Source of the DNA: Emticicia sp040253585
Lineage (GTDB): Bacteria > Bacteroidota > Bacteroidia > Cytophagales > Spirosomataceae
Direction: 5' to 3'
DNA: 64,000 nucleotides
Assembly: GCF_040253585.1 (NCBI RefSeq)
Contig: NZ_JBELAU010000017.1
Location: 1 to 64,000 of the forward strand
This document shows positions 9,201 through 15,766 of the stretch, in pieces (position 1 is the first letter of the stretch; each line of letters begins with the position of its first letter). The notes beneath the pieces are model-generated. The model had not been told where the DNA came from. It saw nothing but the letters and a program-made list of their open reading frames with translations, and searched no databases. The translations under genes and the position numbers were made by a program.

Positions 9201-9686
9201 ATGAAAAATGTTGTGACAAAAAAAGAGACGATTAGTAAAAATCAAAAAGAAATCCTTGAAATTATATCAAAAGCTGATAATGTTAAAACAGAATCGCTTT
9301 TTGTCAACTTTGAAGGAGATTTAAAGTCAAAAAATGAACTCAAAGAGTTATTATTAAAAGATTCAGATGACCCAGAGAAAAAACATGAAATTTATTACAA
9401 AGGCATTGAAAGACTTTTAAAAAGAATGATACCGTCAAGAAATGCAAAATTCAAAGAAATCAAAGAATTTGTTAGAGAAGAAAAAAATATATATCTAACC
9501 CGTGGGAAGGAAAAAGGTCAAAATGGAAGGAGAAATGCAGACCCAAGAATGGCATATTTAACCGATATGGAGACTGTTTTTAACACATTAATTGATTGTT
9601 ACTCAATAAATGCAACTCCAATGCAAATTTTTCAAGAATTTGAAAAACTAAATATAGATAAGAACTATAAGAAAGCAGCAGTTTAA
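9201..9686 (+). CDS. Unknown protein paired with ImmA/IrrE
   Basis: 161 residues, highly charged (Lys/Glu-rich), predicted mostly helical, no signal peptide or membrane segment. It starts 12 bases after the ImmA/IrrE stop and shares its operon. The middle contains a basic loop (TRGKEKGQNGRRNADPRMAY) that might contact nucleic acid. I do not recognise the family. Its constant partner is a regulator-peptidase, so it could be a substrate, toxin or adaptor, but nothing in the sequence decides this. Confidence 0.65.
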   Translation: MKNVVTKKETISKNQKEILEIISKADNVKTESLFVNFEGDLKSKNELKELLLKDSDDPEKKHEIYYKGIERLLKRMIPSRNAKFKEIKEFVREEKNIYLTRGKEKGQNGRRNADPRMAYLTDMETVFNTLIDCYSINATPMQIFQEFEKLNIDKNYKKAAV

Positions 9687-10003
9687 GGGTTCTTTATATT
9701 TTAGGTGTGACAAGGTATTTGGAGTTTTTTTTTTTCAAAAGCACTCCAAATGTCACTTCGACACGCAATTAGGACAAGTTGTCTATTTTTTTTAGTCCTT
9801 AGCACTAATATATCTTGGATAACATTTGGAAGGAGTTAGCATACAAACTCTGTTTATTCCCAGCTCTATTCAAGAGCATAAATGCCTTTAAATAAAATAG
9901 TTAACCAAAACCAATCCCCAGCATCGCACTTGCGAATCGTTGGAAATTTTCTTGTAACACTGTAAATATTTTCCTTTCAAATCATATATTGCTGTTAAAA
10001 TAG
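9687..10003. other. 317-bp spacer with hairpins, repeat copy 1 and module promoter region
   Basis: Directly after the 161-residue gene is a stem-loop: ATTTGGAGT at 9717-9725 pairs with ACTCCAAAT at 9743-9751, and GTGAC/GTCAC outside (9707-9711, 9752-9756) extends it past a 5-base bulge. Its loop is a T-run, so it may end the ImmA operon transcript. A small GACAAGTTGTC palindrome follows near 9772-9783. The first copy of the diverged direct repeat begins at 9794. The rest is AT-rich leader before the ATG at 10004. I saw no convincing -33/-7 pair and no ORF. Confidence 0.6.
9794..9870 (+). repeat. Diverged direct repeat, copy 1 (left of ATPase/STAS module)
   Basis: Starts in a T-run, then GTCCTTAGCACT, four variable bases and TATCTTGG, all matching copy 2 at 11937. 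Weaker similarity continues for about 45 more bases (ACA, TAG, CAAA and GGTTT/TGTTT patches). The copies bracket genes 10004-11896 on the same strand. Confidence 0.6.
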
Positions 10004-11035
10004 ATGAAAAAAATTGAGCCTAAACTGAAACACTTCTTAGTATTACAACAGTCCCAAAAACAACAAAAAAATATTAAGCATAAAAAATGGAAAAGAGAAA
10101 AAAACAAACAAAATCAAGGTTTGAGTCTAAAACAAAAGAATTGGCTAAAAAGTGTAAGTAATAGTGAGGTATTCAGACCTCCGAATGTTTTTTCACTCAG
10201 GGAAAATGCAGAATTAGTTCTACAATTTTTAAATAACCTTAAAAATCATCGAAATAGAAACAGAGAAGTTTACATAAATTTAGTAAATGTAAAAACGATT
10301 ACAAATGGTTCAATAGCTATTTTATTATCCGTCATTCAAGAGTTAAATAATAAAGGAATAAGGGTAAGAGGGAAAAAACCAAAAGATAAAGAAGCAAAAA
10401 AAGTTATCGAAAAATCGGGCTTCTTTAATTATGTAATTGGGGCTATTGACGAAGAAAACAGTATATCACCCGACACTATAATAACTAAAGGTGTAGAAGT
10501 AGTAGAACAAGAATCAACAGCAAAAATAGTTCTGCAAGCAATGAAAACTGTTACAGGTATTGAGAAAAGGAATCAACCAATACAAGGAATGCTTATTGAG
10601 TTAATGGCAAACTCAGTAAATCATGCCTATCCAAATTCTCGAAAAAAGAAATGGGTTTTATCTGTAAATCACGATGATATCAATAAAAAGGCTTCTTTTG
10701 CGTTTGTAGATAATGGAGTAGGCATCATCAAAACCTTAAACCTTAATTTTTCTCAAACATTAAAAAAACTATTTAGTGGCAATATTGACTTATTAAATAC
10801 GGCATTTGAAGGAAAAATAGGCTCACGAACAGGATTAACTTATAGAGGAAGAGGTTTACCATCAGTATTCAATAAATACAAACAGAATTATTTTAAAGAT
10901 TTTGTTGTTATAACAAACGATGTTTTTATTGACTTTCAAAACAATAAAAGTATATTACTGAAGAATAGTTTTTATGGGACATTTTATTATTGGGAATTAA
11001 ATAAAGATTGTGAATATTATGGAAAAAACGCTTAA
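10004..11035 (+). CDS. STAS-like/GHKL ATPase fusion (anti-sigma-kinase type)
   Basis: 343 residues. Residues 1-50 are very basic. About 60-145 resemble a STAS-like alpha/beta unit (VYINLVNVKTITNGSIAILL, then a helix and GFFNYV). About 190-335 form a GHKL ATPase: N-box ELMANSVNHA (199-208), G1 DNGVGI (236-241) and G2 GRG (282-284). No phospho-accepting histidine or sensor domain is visible, so this resembles RsbT/SpoIIAB-type kinases or ATP switches rather than a two-component sensor. It overlaps the DUF4325 STAS-like gene, a classic partner-switch pairing. The gene looks more AT-rich than the phage genes and is probably acquired cargo. ATP binding is well supported; its output is unknown. Confidence 0.8.
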   Translation: MKKIEPKLKHFLVLQQSQKQQKNIKHKKWKREKNKQNQGLSLKQKNWLKSVSNSEVFRPPNVFSLRENAELVLQFLNNLKNHRNRNREVYINLVNVKTITNGSIAILLSVIQELNNKGIRVRGKKPKDKEAKKVIEKSGFFNYVIGAIDEENSISPDTIITKGVEVVEQESTAKIVLQAMKTVTGIEKRNQPIQGMLIELMANSVNHAYPNSRKKKWVLSVNHDDINKKASFAFVDNGVGIIKTLNLNFSQTLKKLFSGNIDLLNTAFEGKIGSRTGLTYRGRGLPSVFNKYKQNYFKDFVVITNDVFIDFQNNKSILLKNSFYGTFYYWELNKDCEYYGKNA

Positions 11036-11342
11036 AATATCAAAAGACTTTTCTCCAACACCAGGTGCAAGGTATAGGACTGACGGAAAATTTTCTGGAC
11101 AAGAGTTCTATGAAACAGTATTAAAAAGATGCTTTGAAGAAATATTAAAATTAAAATATAAGTTAAAGATAATTTTAGATGGAACTCATGGCTACGCAAC
11201 ATCATTTTTAGATGAAGCTTTTGGGACGTTAGCTAAAGATTTTGGCGTAGATGTGGTTAAGAATAATGTTGTTTTTATTTCAGAAGAAGAACCATATTTG
11301 GTAAATGAAATAAACGAGTACATAACAAATGCCCATAGCTAA
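11019..11342 (+). CDS. STAS-like protein, DUF4325 family
   Basis: 107 residues from the ATG at 11019 (a GTG at 11010 is also possible), overlapping the ATPase gene by 17 bases. It shows the DUF4325 pattern: a GARYRTDGKFSGQEFYE N-terminal block, a central helix, a beta strand LKIILDGTHGYATSF, and a helix LDEAFGTLAKDFG. DUF4325 is a STAS-like fold of unknown role, often encoded next to GHKL ATPases. In partner-switch logic the STAS protein is the phosphorylatable or binding partner of the kinase; the Thr/Ser in GTHGYATSF would be the place to look. That role is inference. Confidence 0.8.
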   Translation: MEKTLKISKDFSPTPGARYRTDGKFSGQEFYETVLKRCFEEILKLKYKLKIILDGTHGYATSFLDEAFGTLAKDFGVDVVKNNVVFISEEEPYLVNEINEYITNAHS

Positions 11343-11344
11343 TT

Positions 11345-11896
11345 ATGCTAAGAAAATATTTAAAATATGGAATAATTGTATTTATAAGCTCAATTTTTGG
11401 CTTTTTTACATCAAGTTATGAATACTTCAAATTTGTAAGTGAAATAAATTTGGTAGATTTTGCTAATTTGGTGATAACGTCATTAATTGGGCTTTTTATT
11501 GCGGTTACAATACAGAAACATCAAGCAAATGAAAGAATTGAAAAAGACCTATTAATTTCAGAAATATCTCAAATCAAAAATGATTTAAAGACAATTTATA
11601 CTACCGTTCTAAATGAAAATATTGATTTTAGTGATACGGTATTTACTTTTAAAATTTCTTCAAGTAATCTATCAAATTTAGAAGATTTGTTTAAAATTTG
11701 TCAAATTAATGATTGTAAAAATAACATCTCATCGCTCCTAAATAAAGTAAATCAATTAAAAAGAATTGTCACAAACTCTCCTGTTCAAAATAACAAATTT
11801 ATTATCACTGACGACGATAAAAATCTTTTTTTTGTAGAGTATAAAAAGCTTACTGAATTGTTTCTTGAGTTAATTGTAAAGATTAATAGGAAATAA
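11345..11896 (+). CDS. Two-TM membrane protein with cytoplasmic coiled coil
   Basis: 183 residues, starting 2 bases after the DUF4325 stop, so the three genes form one operon. Two hydrophobic segments are visible at about residues 8-25 (YGIIVFISSIFGFFTS) and 37-57 (LVDFANLVITSLIGLFIAVT). They precede a charged helical region with heptad-like Leu/Ile spacing to the C-terminus. Small two-TM proteins beside regulatory switches often act as membrane effectors or anchors. No enzymatic motif or family is recognised. Very AT-rich like its neighbours. Confidence 0.7.
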   Translation: MLRKYLKYGIIVFISSIFGFFTSSYEYFKFVSEINLVDFANLVITSLIGLFIAVTIQKHQANERIEKDLLISEISQIKNDLKTIYTTVLNENIDFSDTVFTFKISSSNLSNLEDLFKICQINDCKNNISSLLNKVNQLKRIVTNSPVQNNKFIITDDDKNLFFVEYKKLTELFLELIVKINRK

Positions 11897-11936
11897 TTTT
11901 TACAAACTTATAACCAAATTCTACGCATCTTTTTTG

Positions 11937-12000
11937 TCCTTAGCACTTTTCTATCTTGGTGACACTCTGAGAGCGTAGTACTCAAAGTTGGTTTCTCTCT
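11937..12000 (+). repeat. Diverged direct repeat, copy 2 (right of ATPase/STAS module)
   Basis: Begins in the T-run of 11930-11936, then GTCCTTAGCACT, four variable bases and TATCTTGG identical to copy 1, then a weaker match ending near GGTTTCTCTC. It follows the two-TM gene by 40 bases and lies just before the leftward early genes stop at 12028. Same orientation as copy 1, about 2.14 kb apart. Confidence 0.6.
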
Positions 12001-12027
12001 AACACGAAGAATTATCAGATTTGATAA

Positions 12028-12294
12028 TTAACACTTTAGCCCAACGATTTCATTTTTGATTCTTTCGAGGGTTTGATAAACTAAGGCTTTATCGTATCGT
12101 TCGTAATGTAGTTGTTCTCGATTACCATGTGTATCAAATATATCAAAATAGATAGTAAATTTATAGTATGGCTTTTTGGACAAAACATTGCCGAGTGCAT
12201 CGGTGTCTTCTTGTATATGCTCTTGTATTTCGGAGATTTTGAAGACTTTGAGGGGGTTGTACCAGTATCCGTTTAGGTTCATGATTTTTGACAA
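12028..12294 (-). CDS. Small phage early-region protein, unknown
   Basis: 88 residues, last gene of the leftward early run. Mixed alpha/beta, aromatic-rich (NLNGYWYNPLKVFKISEI), with a C-terminal helix. No family recognised. It reads like the small conserved hypothetical genes of Bacteroidota phages, where the short Tyr/Trp-rich start recurs. It is separated from the preceding gene by a very strong palindrome (12299-12341), so its expression may be set apart from the rest of the operon. Confidence 0.6.
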   Translation of the reverse strand: MSKIMNLNGYWYNPLKVFKISEIQEHIQEDTDALGNVLSKKPYYKFTIYFDIFDTHGNREQLHYERYDKALVYQTLERIKNEIVGLKC

Positions 12295-12298
12295 GATT

Positions 12299-12341
12299 TT
12301 ATAATTTCGGCACTAAATATATTTTAGTGCCGAAATTATAA
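12299..12341. repeat. 19-bp perfect inverted repeat between early genes
   Basis: The arm at 12299-12317 (reading TTATAATTTCGGCACTAAA) is perfectly complementary to 12323-12341, with a 5-base TATAT loop. It fills almost the whole gap between the genes at 12028-12294 and 12348-12581. Neither side has a clean U-run, so it is not an obvious intrinsic terminator. A large protein-binding palindrome or an RNase-processed hairpin are alternatives. Confidence 0.8.
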
Positions 12342-12347
12342 TTAAAC

Positions 12348-12581
12348 TTATTTATTCTTTATCTCAAAAAATTGCTTTTCGTTAGCAATATAGCACACAC
12401 AAACATACTTTTCTTGTCCAAAACTTGAACCAATAATTTTATTGAAAGAATCAGCATCTATACCAAAAGTCAATAGTCCACCCTGTGTTACCTTTTTTAC
12501 TTCTACAACAGTTGGAGAACATCTGACGTCTAAATCTGAATTTGCCATTTCTTGAAGCACTAATAGGTCTGATTTTGCCAT
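12348..12581 (-). CDS. Small phage early-region protein, unknown
   Basis: 77 residues, starting MAKSDLLVLQEMANSDLDVR, with a central beta-rich part (VVEVKKVTQGGLLTFGIDAD) and a Cys pair near the end. No signal peptide or membrane segment. It is in line with the other leftward early genes and 24 bases downstream of the 92-residue gene. Function not recognisable. Confidence 0.55.
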   Translation of the reverse strand: MAKSDLLVLQEMANSDLDVRCSPTVVEVKKVTQGGLLTFGIDADSFNKIIGSSFGQEKYVCVCYIANEKQFFEIKNK

Positions 12582-12605
12582 TGTTTTATCGTTTAGTTTT
12601 TATAC

Positions 12606-12884
12606 TTATTTATTGATAAAGACTTTGTAGCCTTGGGTGATTAATACGTTGATTGCTTCGTTGGTGAAATACCAACCTTTTAGAGAATTTGGTTGGCCTT
12701 TTTGGTCGTTTTCGAGTAGGTATTGCTCGATTTGATACGGGGACCAGTACTTGCCGTGAACGGCTATTTTTTCCATTACTACGGGTGGTATGTAGCTCGT
12801 GCTTTTTAGCCCAAAATAGCCTTGTTTGAAACGAAATTTTTGCTCATCGTTTGGAGCTGTCGAATTGTTTTTTACTTTTGCCAT
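12606..12884 (-). CDS. Small phage early-region protein, unknown
   Basis: 92 residues. The N-terminal 15 residues are polar and probably disordered. The remainder has the pattern GYFGLKSTSYIPPVVMEKIA and, near the C-terminus, a helix ending in ALIT-type packing (NEAINVLITQGYKVFINK), which could be a small winged-helix-like unit. Nucleic-acid binding is only a guess. It belongs to the leftward early transcript, downstream of a GC-rich hairpin at 12919-12947. Confidence 0.55.
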   Translation of the reverse strand: MAKVKNNSTAPNDEQKFRFKQGYFGLKSTSYIPPVVMEKIAVHGKYWSPYQIEQYLLENDQKGQPNSLKGWYFTNEAINVLITQGYKVFINK

Positions 12885-12918
12885 ATCAATGATAATTTTA
12901 CGGTTGGAATTGATGTTT

Positions 12919-12947
12919 GGAGGCTCACAGTTGCTGCTGTGGCCTCC
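12919..12947. terminator. GC-rich stem-loop with T-run on the + side
   Basis: GGAGGC (12919-12924) pairs with GCCTCC (12942-12947) and CACAG (12926-12930) with CTGTG (12937-12941), one base bulged. TTTTTTTT follows on the + strand, so as an intrinsic terminator it would stop rightward transcription, for example reading antisense into the early genes. For the leftward early transcript it is a hairpin without a U-run. Confidence 0.6.
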
Positions 12948-12955
12948 TTTTTTTG

Positions 12956-13417
12956 TTAATAATTATCTTCTGAGCCTGTTATTACTTGCTCTTTTGACTT
13001 TTCGGCTAAAGCCAGTACTGATTGTTGTCCTTCAAAGAAGGATTTTTCGATTGCTCTACCAAGTTCGTAAGGAATTGGGGGTGTTACGTTGAGCGATTCG
13101 GCGGTTTTTCGGGCGGCTTCTTCGGTTACCGGTGAAAGACAGTAGAGTGAAGACATTCCGTAGTACTGGGTGAATGCTGGCTGACGTGAGGTTTCGGGAA
13201 CATCGACACGGAGCATGACTGAGGGGCCGAAGTTTTCGGTGGTGGCGATGCCTGCCATTTTTTTGTGACCGAGAAACTCGATGATTGCCCAGGTTTCGAT
13301 TTTTGAGGTTGTTTGTTCCATTTGTTTGATTGATTTTTGATTATTATTAATTTGACGGCAGCCTATACATAAGCCTTGCCGAAGTAATGAGCATTGATGG
13401 CCGCAGGTTTCAGGCAT
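12956..13417 (-). CDS. Phage early protein with Cys-rich N-terminal extension
   Basis: 153 residues from 13417, or 121 from the internal Met at 13321 (MEQTTSKIETWAIIEF). The long form begins with CGHQC and CIGC (CxxxC-x9-CxxC), which looks like a small zinc ribbon, followed by an Asn/Gln/Lys linker. Its ATG shares a base with the stop of the preceding gene (TAATG), favouring the long start through coupled translation. The rest (GHKKMAGIATTENFGPSVML, then QYYGMSSLYCLSPVTEEAAR) resembles a conserved hypothetical of Bacteroidota phages. Function unknown. Confidence 0.6.
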   Translation of the reverse strand: MPETCGHQCSLLRQGLCIGCRQINNNQKSIKQMEQTTSKIETWAIIEFLGHKKMAGIATTENFGPSVMLRVDVPETSRQPAFTQYYGMSSLYCLSPVTEEAARKTAESLNVTPPIPYELGRAIEKSFFEGQQSVLALAEKSKEQVITGSEDNY

Positions 13418-13719
13418 TATTTAGATTTTGCTTTGATGATTTTACAGGTTAGGATATCGCCGACCGTGATGGTGATGTCAATCCAGCCTTTTTCTTTGAT
13501 GATGGTTGGAATGTAGGTGACGAGCGGAGCATGGCCGAGAATTGACATATCATAGCTGCTTTCGATGAAATCATTGAGACGTTTTATGAAGGCTTCGAGG
13601 AAATCGACTACTTCCTGAAACTCAATGAAGACTTCGCCGTGATATTCTTCGGCAATGTTTGAAAGTATGAGCTCTATGCCATTTGTGATTTTTGATGAAT
13701 CTTTTGAGAAAAAAAACAT
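13417..13719 (-). CDS. Small phage early-region protein, unknown
   Basis: 100 residues, predicted helix-rich at the N-terminal half (ILSNIAEEYHGEVFIEFQEV) and beta-strand rich at the end (WIDITITVGDILTCKIIKAK). Its stop overlaps the next start by one base (TAATG), so the two are probably co-translated. It is preceded by a strong terminator at 13756-13785, so it may need its own promoter or read-through. No recognised domain. Confidence 0.55.
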   Translation of the reverse strand: MFFFSKDSSKITNGIELILSNIAEEYHGEVFIEFQEVVDFLEAFIKRLNDFIESSYDMSILGHAPLVTYIPTIIKEKGWIDITITVGDILTCKIIKAKSK

Positions 13720-13755
13720 ATATTTGTGGTGTTAATTGTGAAAAATTCTTTTTTT

Positions 13756-13785
13756 AAGCCTTTCGATGTCGGAGTCGAAAGGCTT
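13756..13785. terminator. Intrinsic terminator within the early region
   Basis: AAGCCTTTCGA (13756-13766) and TCGAAAGGCTT (13775-13785) form a perfect 11-bp stem with an 8-base loop. T-runs lie on both sides (CTTTTTTT before on the - side, TTTTTTG after on the + side), so it can work in both directions. It sits 7 bases beyond the stop of the 148-residue gene and would end the leftward transcript there, dividing the early block into two units. Confidence 0.8.
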
Positions 13786-13792
13786 TTTTTGT

Positions 13793-14239
13793 TTACTTGC
13801 TTTTATTAATCGCTTCGATTTTTGAGATTTCGATTTGGAAACCTTTGTATTCTTTTATGATTTGGGGGGTATCGGATATCGGAATTTTATGTAGTATAAG
13901 TGGATCTTGAATTGACCATTTTTTACTTAGTAATTCACAAAGACCCCTTAATACAAAAGAGCATGAAGAGTTTTTTGAATTGAGTTTTACTTTCCAGGCT
14001 TTTTCATCTTTACAGGGTACAAGAAAATATTTTTGTACGGTTTTCTTTTCTTCATCTAAGGTTTCTAATTCAAGTAAATGCAGGTTTGTGAAGTCTGGCC
14101 ATAGTTTATTCAATTGATTGAAACAATTGACATTTATGCCGATTCTATCATCTTTGATAGTGATGGCAGCAGGAGCAATTTTTGAAGTTCCTCTAAGATT
14201 TGGGAATTTTTCGGGCGATAAAAAAGTGACGACTTGCAT
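13793..14239 (-). CDS. Phage early-region protein, unknown
   Basis: 148 residues, starting MQVVTFLSPEKFPNLRG. Mixed alpha/beta with two Cys in the second half (SCSFVLRGLCELL). It ends just before a perfect terminator and begins 5 bases after the stop of the 77-residue gene, so it is the last gene of the upstream early unit. No enzymatic motif, signal peptide or membrane segment. Function not recognisable. Confidence 0.55.
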   Translation of the reverse strand: MQVVTFLSPEKFPNLRGTSKIAPAAITIKDDRIGINVNCFNQLNKLWPDFTNLHLLELETLDEEKKTVQKYFLVPCKDEKAWKVKLNSKNSSCSFVLRGLCELLSKKWSIQDPLILHKIPISDTPQIIKEYKGFQIEISKIEAINKSK

Positions 14240-14244
14240 TTTGA

Positions 14245-14478
14245 TTATTGTTTTACGGTGAACTGATTGGCTTGTTTAAGTTTGGTGTAGAGCTGCATTG
14301 CTGAATCTACATCGTGAGTTTGGTGCTTTGTCTTGACTTTAATATCCTGGTAATCGTGTTTATGATTTTGGTTTAGGATTGTCTTGACAAATTGGTGTGC
14401 TTTTGATTCGGATATCGCTCTTATATTATGCACTCGGACTTTATTATTGAGCCGAGATAGTAGTATATAATTCTTCAT
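14245..14478 (-). CDS. Small phage early-region protein, unknown
   Basis: 77 residues, basic and His/Gln-rich (QNHKHDYQDIKVKTKHQTHD). It opens with the start MKNYILLSRLNNKVRVHNIR and looks like a compact beta-alpha unit. The first 35 bases overlap the end of the preceding 131-residue gene in another frame, typical of phage early operons. No recognised family; nucleic-acid contact is suggested only by charge. Confidence 0.5.
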   Translation of the reverse strand: MKNYILLSRLNNKVRVHNIRAISESKAHQFVKTILNQNHKHDYQDIKVKTKHQTHDVDSAMQLYTKLKQANQFTVKQ

Positions 14479-14839
14479 GTTTTGAGATTTGAAAGTTTAG
14501 AGATTCGCTTTTAAAGCCTTTATTGATAAGCAGTTGATGTAATAGATTGATTACTTCTTGCTGAGCATGAGTGACTGAGCCTTCGAGCTGGAGGGATTCG
14601 AGCATGGCAAGAGCTGCATCAACGGTTATTTGAAAATTATAGACTTTGTTGGGTTTGCGTGATTTCCAGATTTTGTATTTTCTGAAATTGATGTTGTCGG
14701 CAAAGGTGTCGATTGTCCATTTATAGCGGGCAATGGTTGAACGCTCATGTTGGGTTGTTTCGATGTAATGCCTGATGGCATGTGCGTATTCGGCGATTGT
14801 GACAAACTGCTGCACAGTGATTTTGGTATTGAGGTTCAT
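14444..14839 (-). CDS. Phage early-region protein, unknown
   Basis: 131 residues, predicted helical: an N-terminal VQQFVTIAEYAHAIRHYIET segment, a basic mid region with KIWKSRKPNK, and a C-terminal helix pair. The pattern weakly recalls a small DNA-binding or recombination-accessory protein, but no family is recognised. It shares one base with the end of the preceding gene (TAATG at 14839), so translation is coupled. Confidence 0.55.
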   Translation of the reverse strand: MNLNTKITVQQFVTIAEYAHAIRHYIETTQHERSTIARYKWTIDTFADNINFRKYKIWKSRKPNKVYNFQITVDAALAMLESLQLEGSVTHAQQEVINLLHQLLINKGFKSESLNFQISKHEELYTTISAQ

Positions 14840-15105
14840 TAGTCTGCGTATTTGATGTAAAAGTTCATTTGTTCGATTGCTTCGTCGAGCTCTGGGTAAC
14901 TCATTACTCGGTATGGCCGCTGAAAAGTGTATAGCGGAAATGATTCGTAATCACAATGCCGCTGCACACTTAGGATTAGTCGGCCGTGACCGATTTGTAT
15001 TTGTGCTTTGGTTTCTTTTTCTGATGTGTTAAGAATCATTGTTAGCCTTGCGAGCGTTTCGATTTTCTTCATCATGATTGAATCGAGGCCGAAATCTACT
15101 TTCAT
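14839..15105 (-). CDS. Small phage early-region protein, unknown
   Basis: 88 residues with an N-terminal Met-rich helix (SIMMKKIETLARLTMIL), then beta strands (AQIQIGHGRLILSVQRHCDY) and a final acidic helix (DEAIEQMNFYIKYAD). Overlaps its upstream neighbour by 4 bases (ATGA) and the downstream gene by one, so it is embedded in a tightly coupled operon. No family recognised. Confidence 0.55.
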   Translation of the reverse strand: MKVDFGLDSIMMKKIETLARLTMILNTSEKETKAQIQIGHGRLILSVQRHCDYESFPLYTFQRPYRVMSYPELDEAIEQMNFYIKYAD

Positions 15106-15560
15106 TGTTTAGTTAGGGCTTTTTGGGTCCTGGAGAAATCCTCAAAGTATTTGCAGACATCGGCCCAGCCTTTTTTTTCTCGGTCAGTGCTTAGGTTTTT
15201 TGCATAGATGGTTGGTTGCTTTTCGATGAAACCGTTTTTGAGTTCTATTTCAAAAATCTTGGGATTATTGACACCTTGAAGTGCCTGCCCACGATTAAGG
15301 TTTCGGTATAGGATGATTCGCTCAGGGGTGTTGAATTGCTCCAGGTAATCGAGGCTGAGCCGCTCGTGTATGAGTGAGATACAACGATTGATTTCGGTAT
15401 GATTGCCTGAGTAGTCTTTATCGTTAGCGTATCGGAGGTAATACATGAAGGTTTTATTGCCCCGCTCTGATATTTGATTTTTATAGGCGACCCACAAAAT
15501 GAAGACTGCATTCATTTTATCGGCAATAAGGTTTTCGGGTGTTGATTTTTCGGCAACCAT
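15102..15560 (-). CDS. Phage early-region protein, unknown
   Basis: 152 residues, helix-rich, with conserved-looking aromatic and acidic positions (VFILWVAYKNQISERGNKTF, then INRCISLIHERLSLDYLEQF). It ends in an ATGA overlap with the next gene. It follows a 206-base gap containing GC-rich stretches, so a promoter may lie there. No catalytic motif or domain that I can name. Confidence 0.55.
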   Translation of the reverse strand: MVAEKSTPENLIADKMNAVFILWVAYKNQISERGNKTFMYYLRYANDKDYSGNHTEINRCISLIHERLSLDYLEQFNTPERIILYRNLNRGQALQGVNNPKIFEIELKNGFIEKQPTIYAKNLSTDREKKGWADVCKYFEDFSRTQKALTKQ

Positions 15561-15766
15561 AGAAAATTTGGCAAAAGGTTATCTAATGAGGGTGGCCCGC
15601 CGCCGCCCCGCAAATTTTTTGTTCATTTTTTTTCATCGAACTTTTTCCGATTCTCGGACATTTTGACAGCCGCCGAAGGCGTTCGGCGTATGCTCCCTAA
15701 TTTCCGATTGAGTTCAGTTTGAAGTTCAATGAACGAAATGAACTTTATACGAAAATTTTGGGCTAT
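15561..15766. other. 206-bp early-region spacer
   Basis: Non-coding on both strands as far as I can judge. It holds a GC-rich run (GGCCCGCCGCCGCCCCGC near 15593-15610), a GCCG/CGGC-rich segment near 15670-15690, and an inverted repeat AAGTTCA (15722-15728) / TGAACTT (15739-15745). A leftward promoter for the gene ending at 15102 could lie here, but I could not point to clear boxes. Confidence 0.4.

Noticed and set aside
9786..9870. Integron attC-like site
   Set aside because: GTTAGCA superficially recalls a core site, but it does not meet GTTRRRY, there is no paired inverse core, and no integron integrase is in view.
10004..11035. Two-component sensor histidine kinase
   Set aside because: ATPase boxes are present but there is no H-box, no dimerisation helix pair, no sensor or TM segment and no response regulator nearby.
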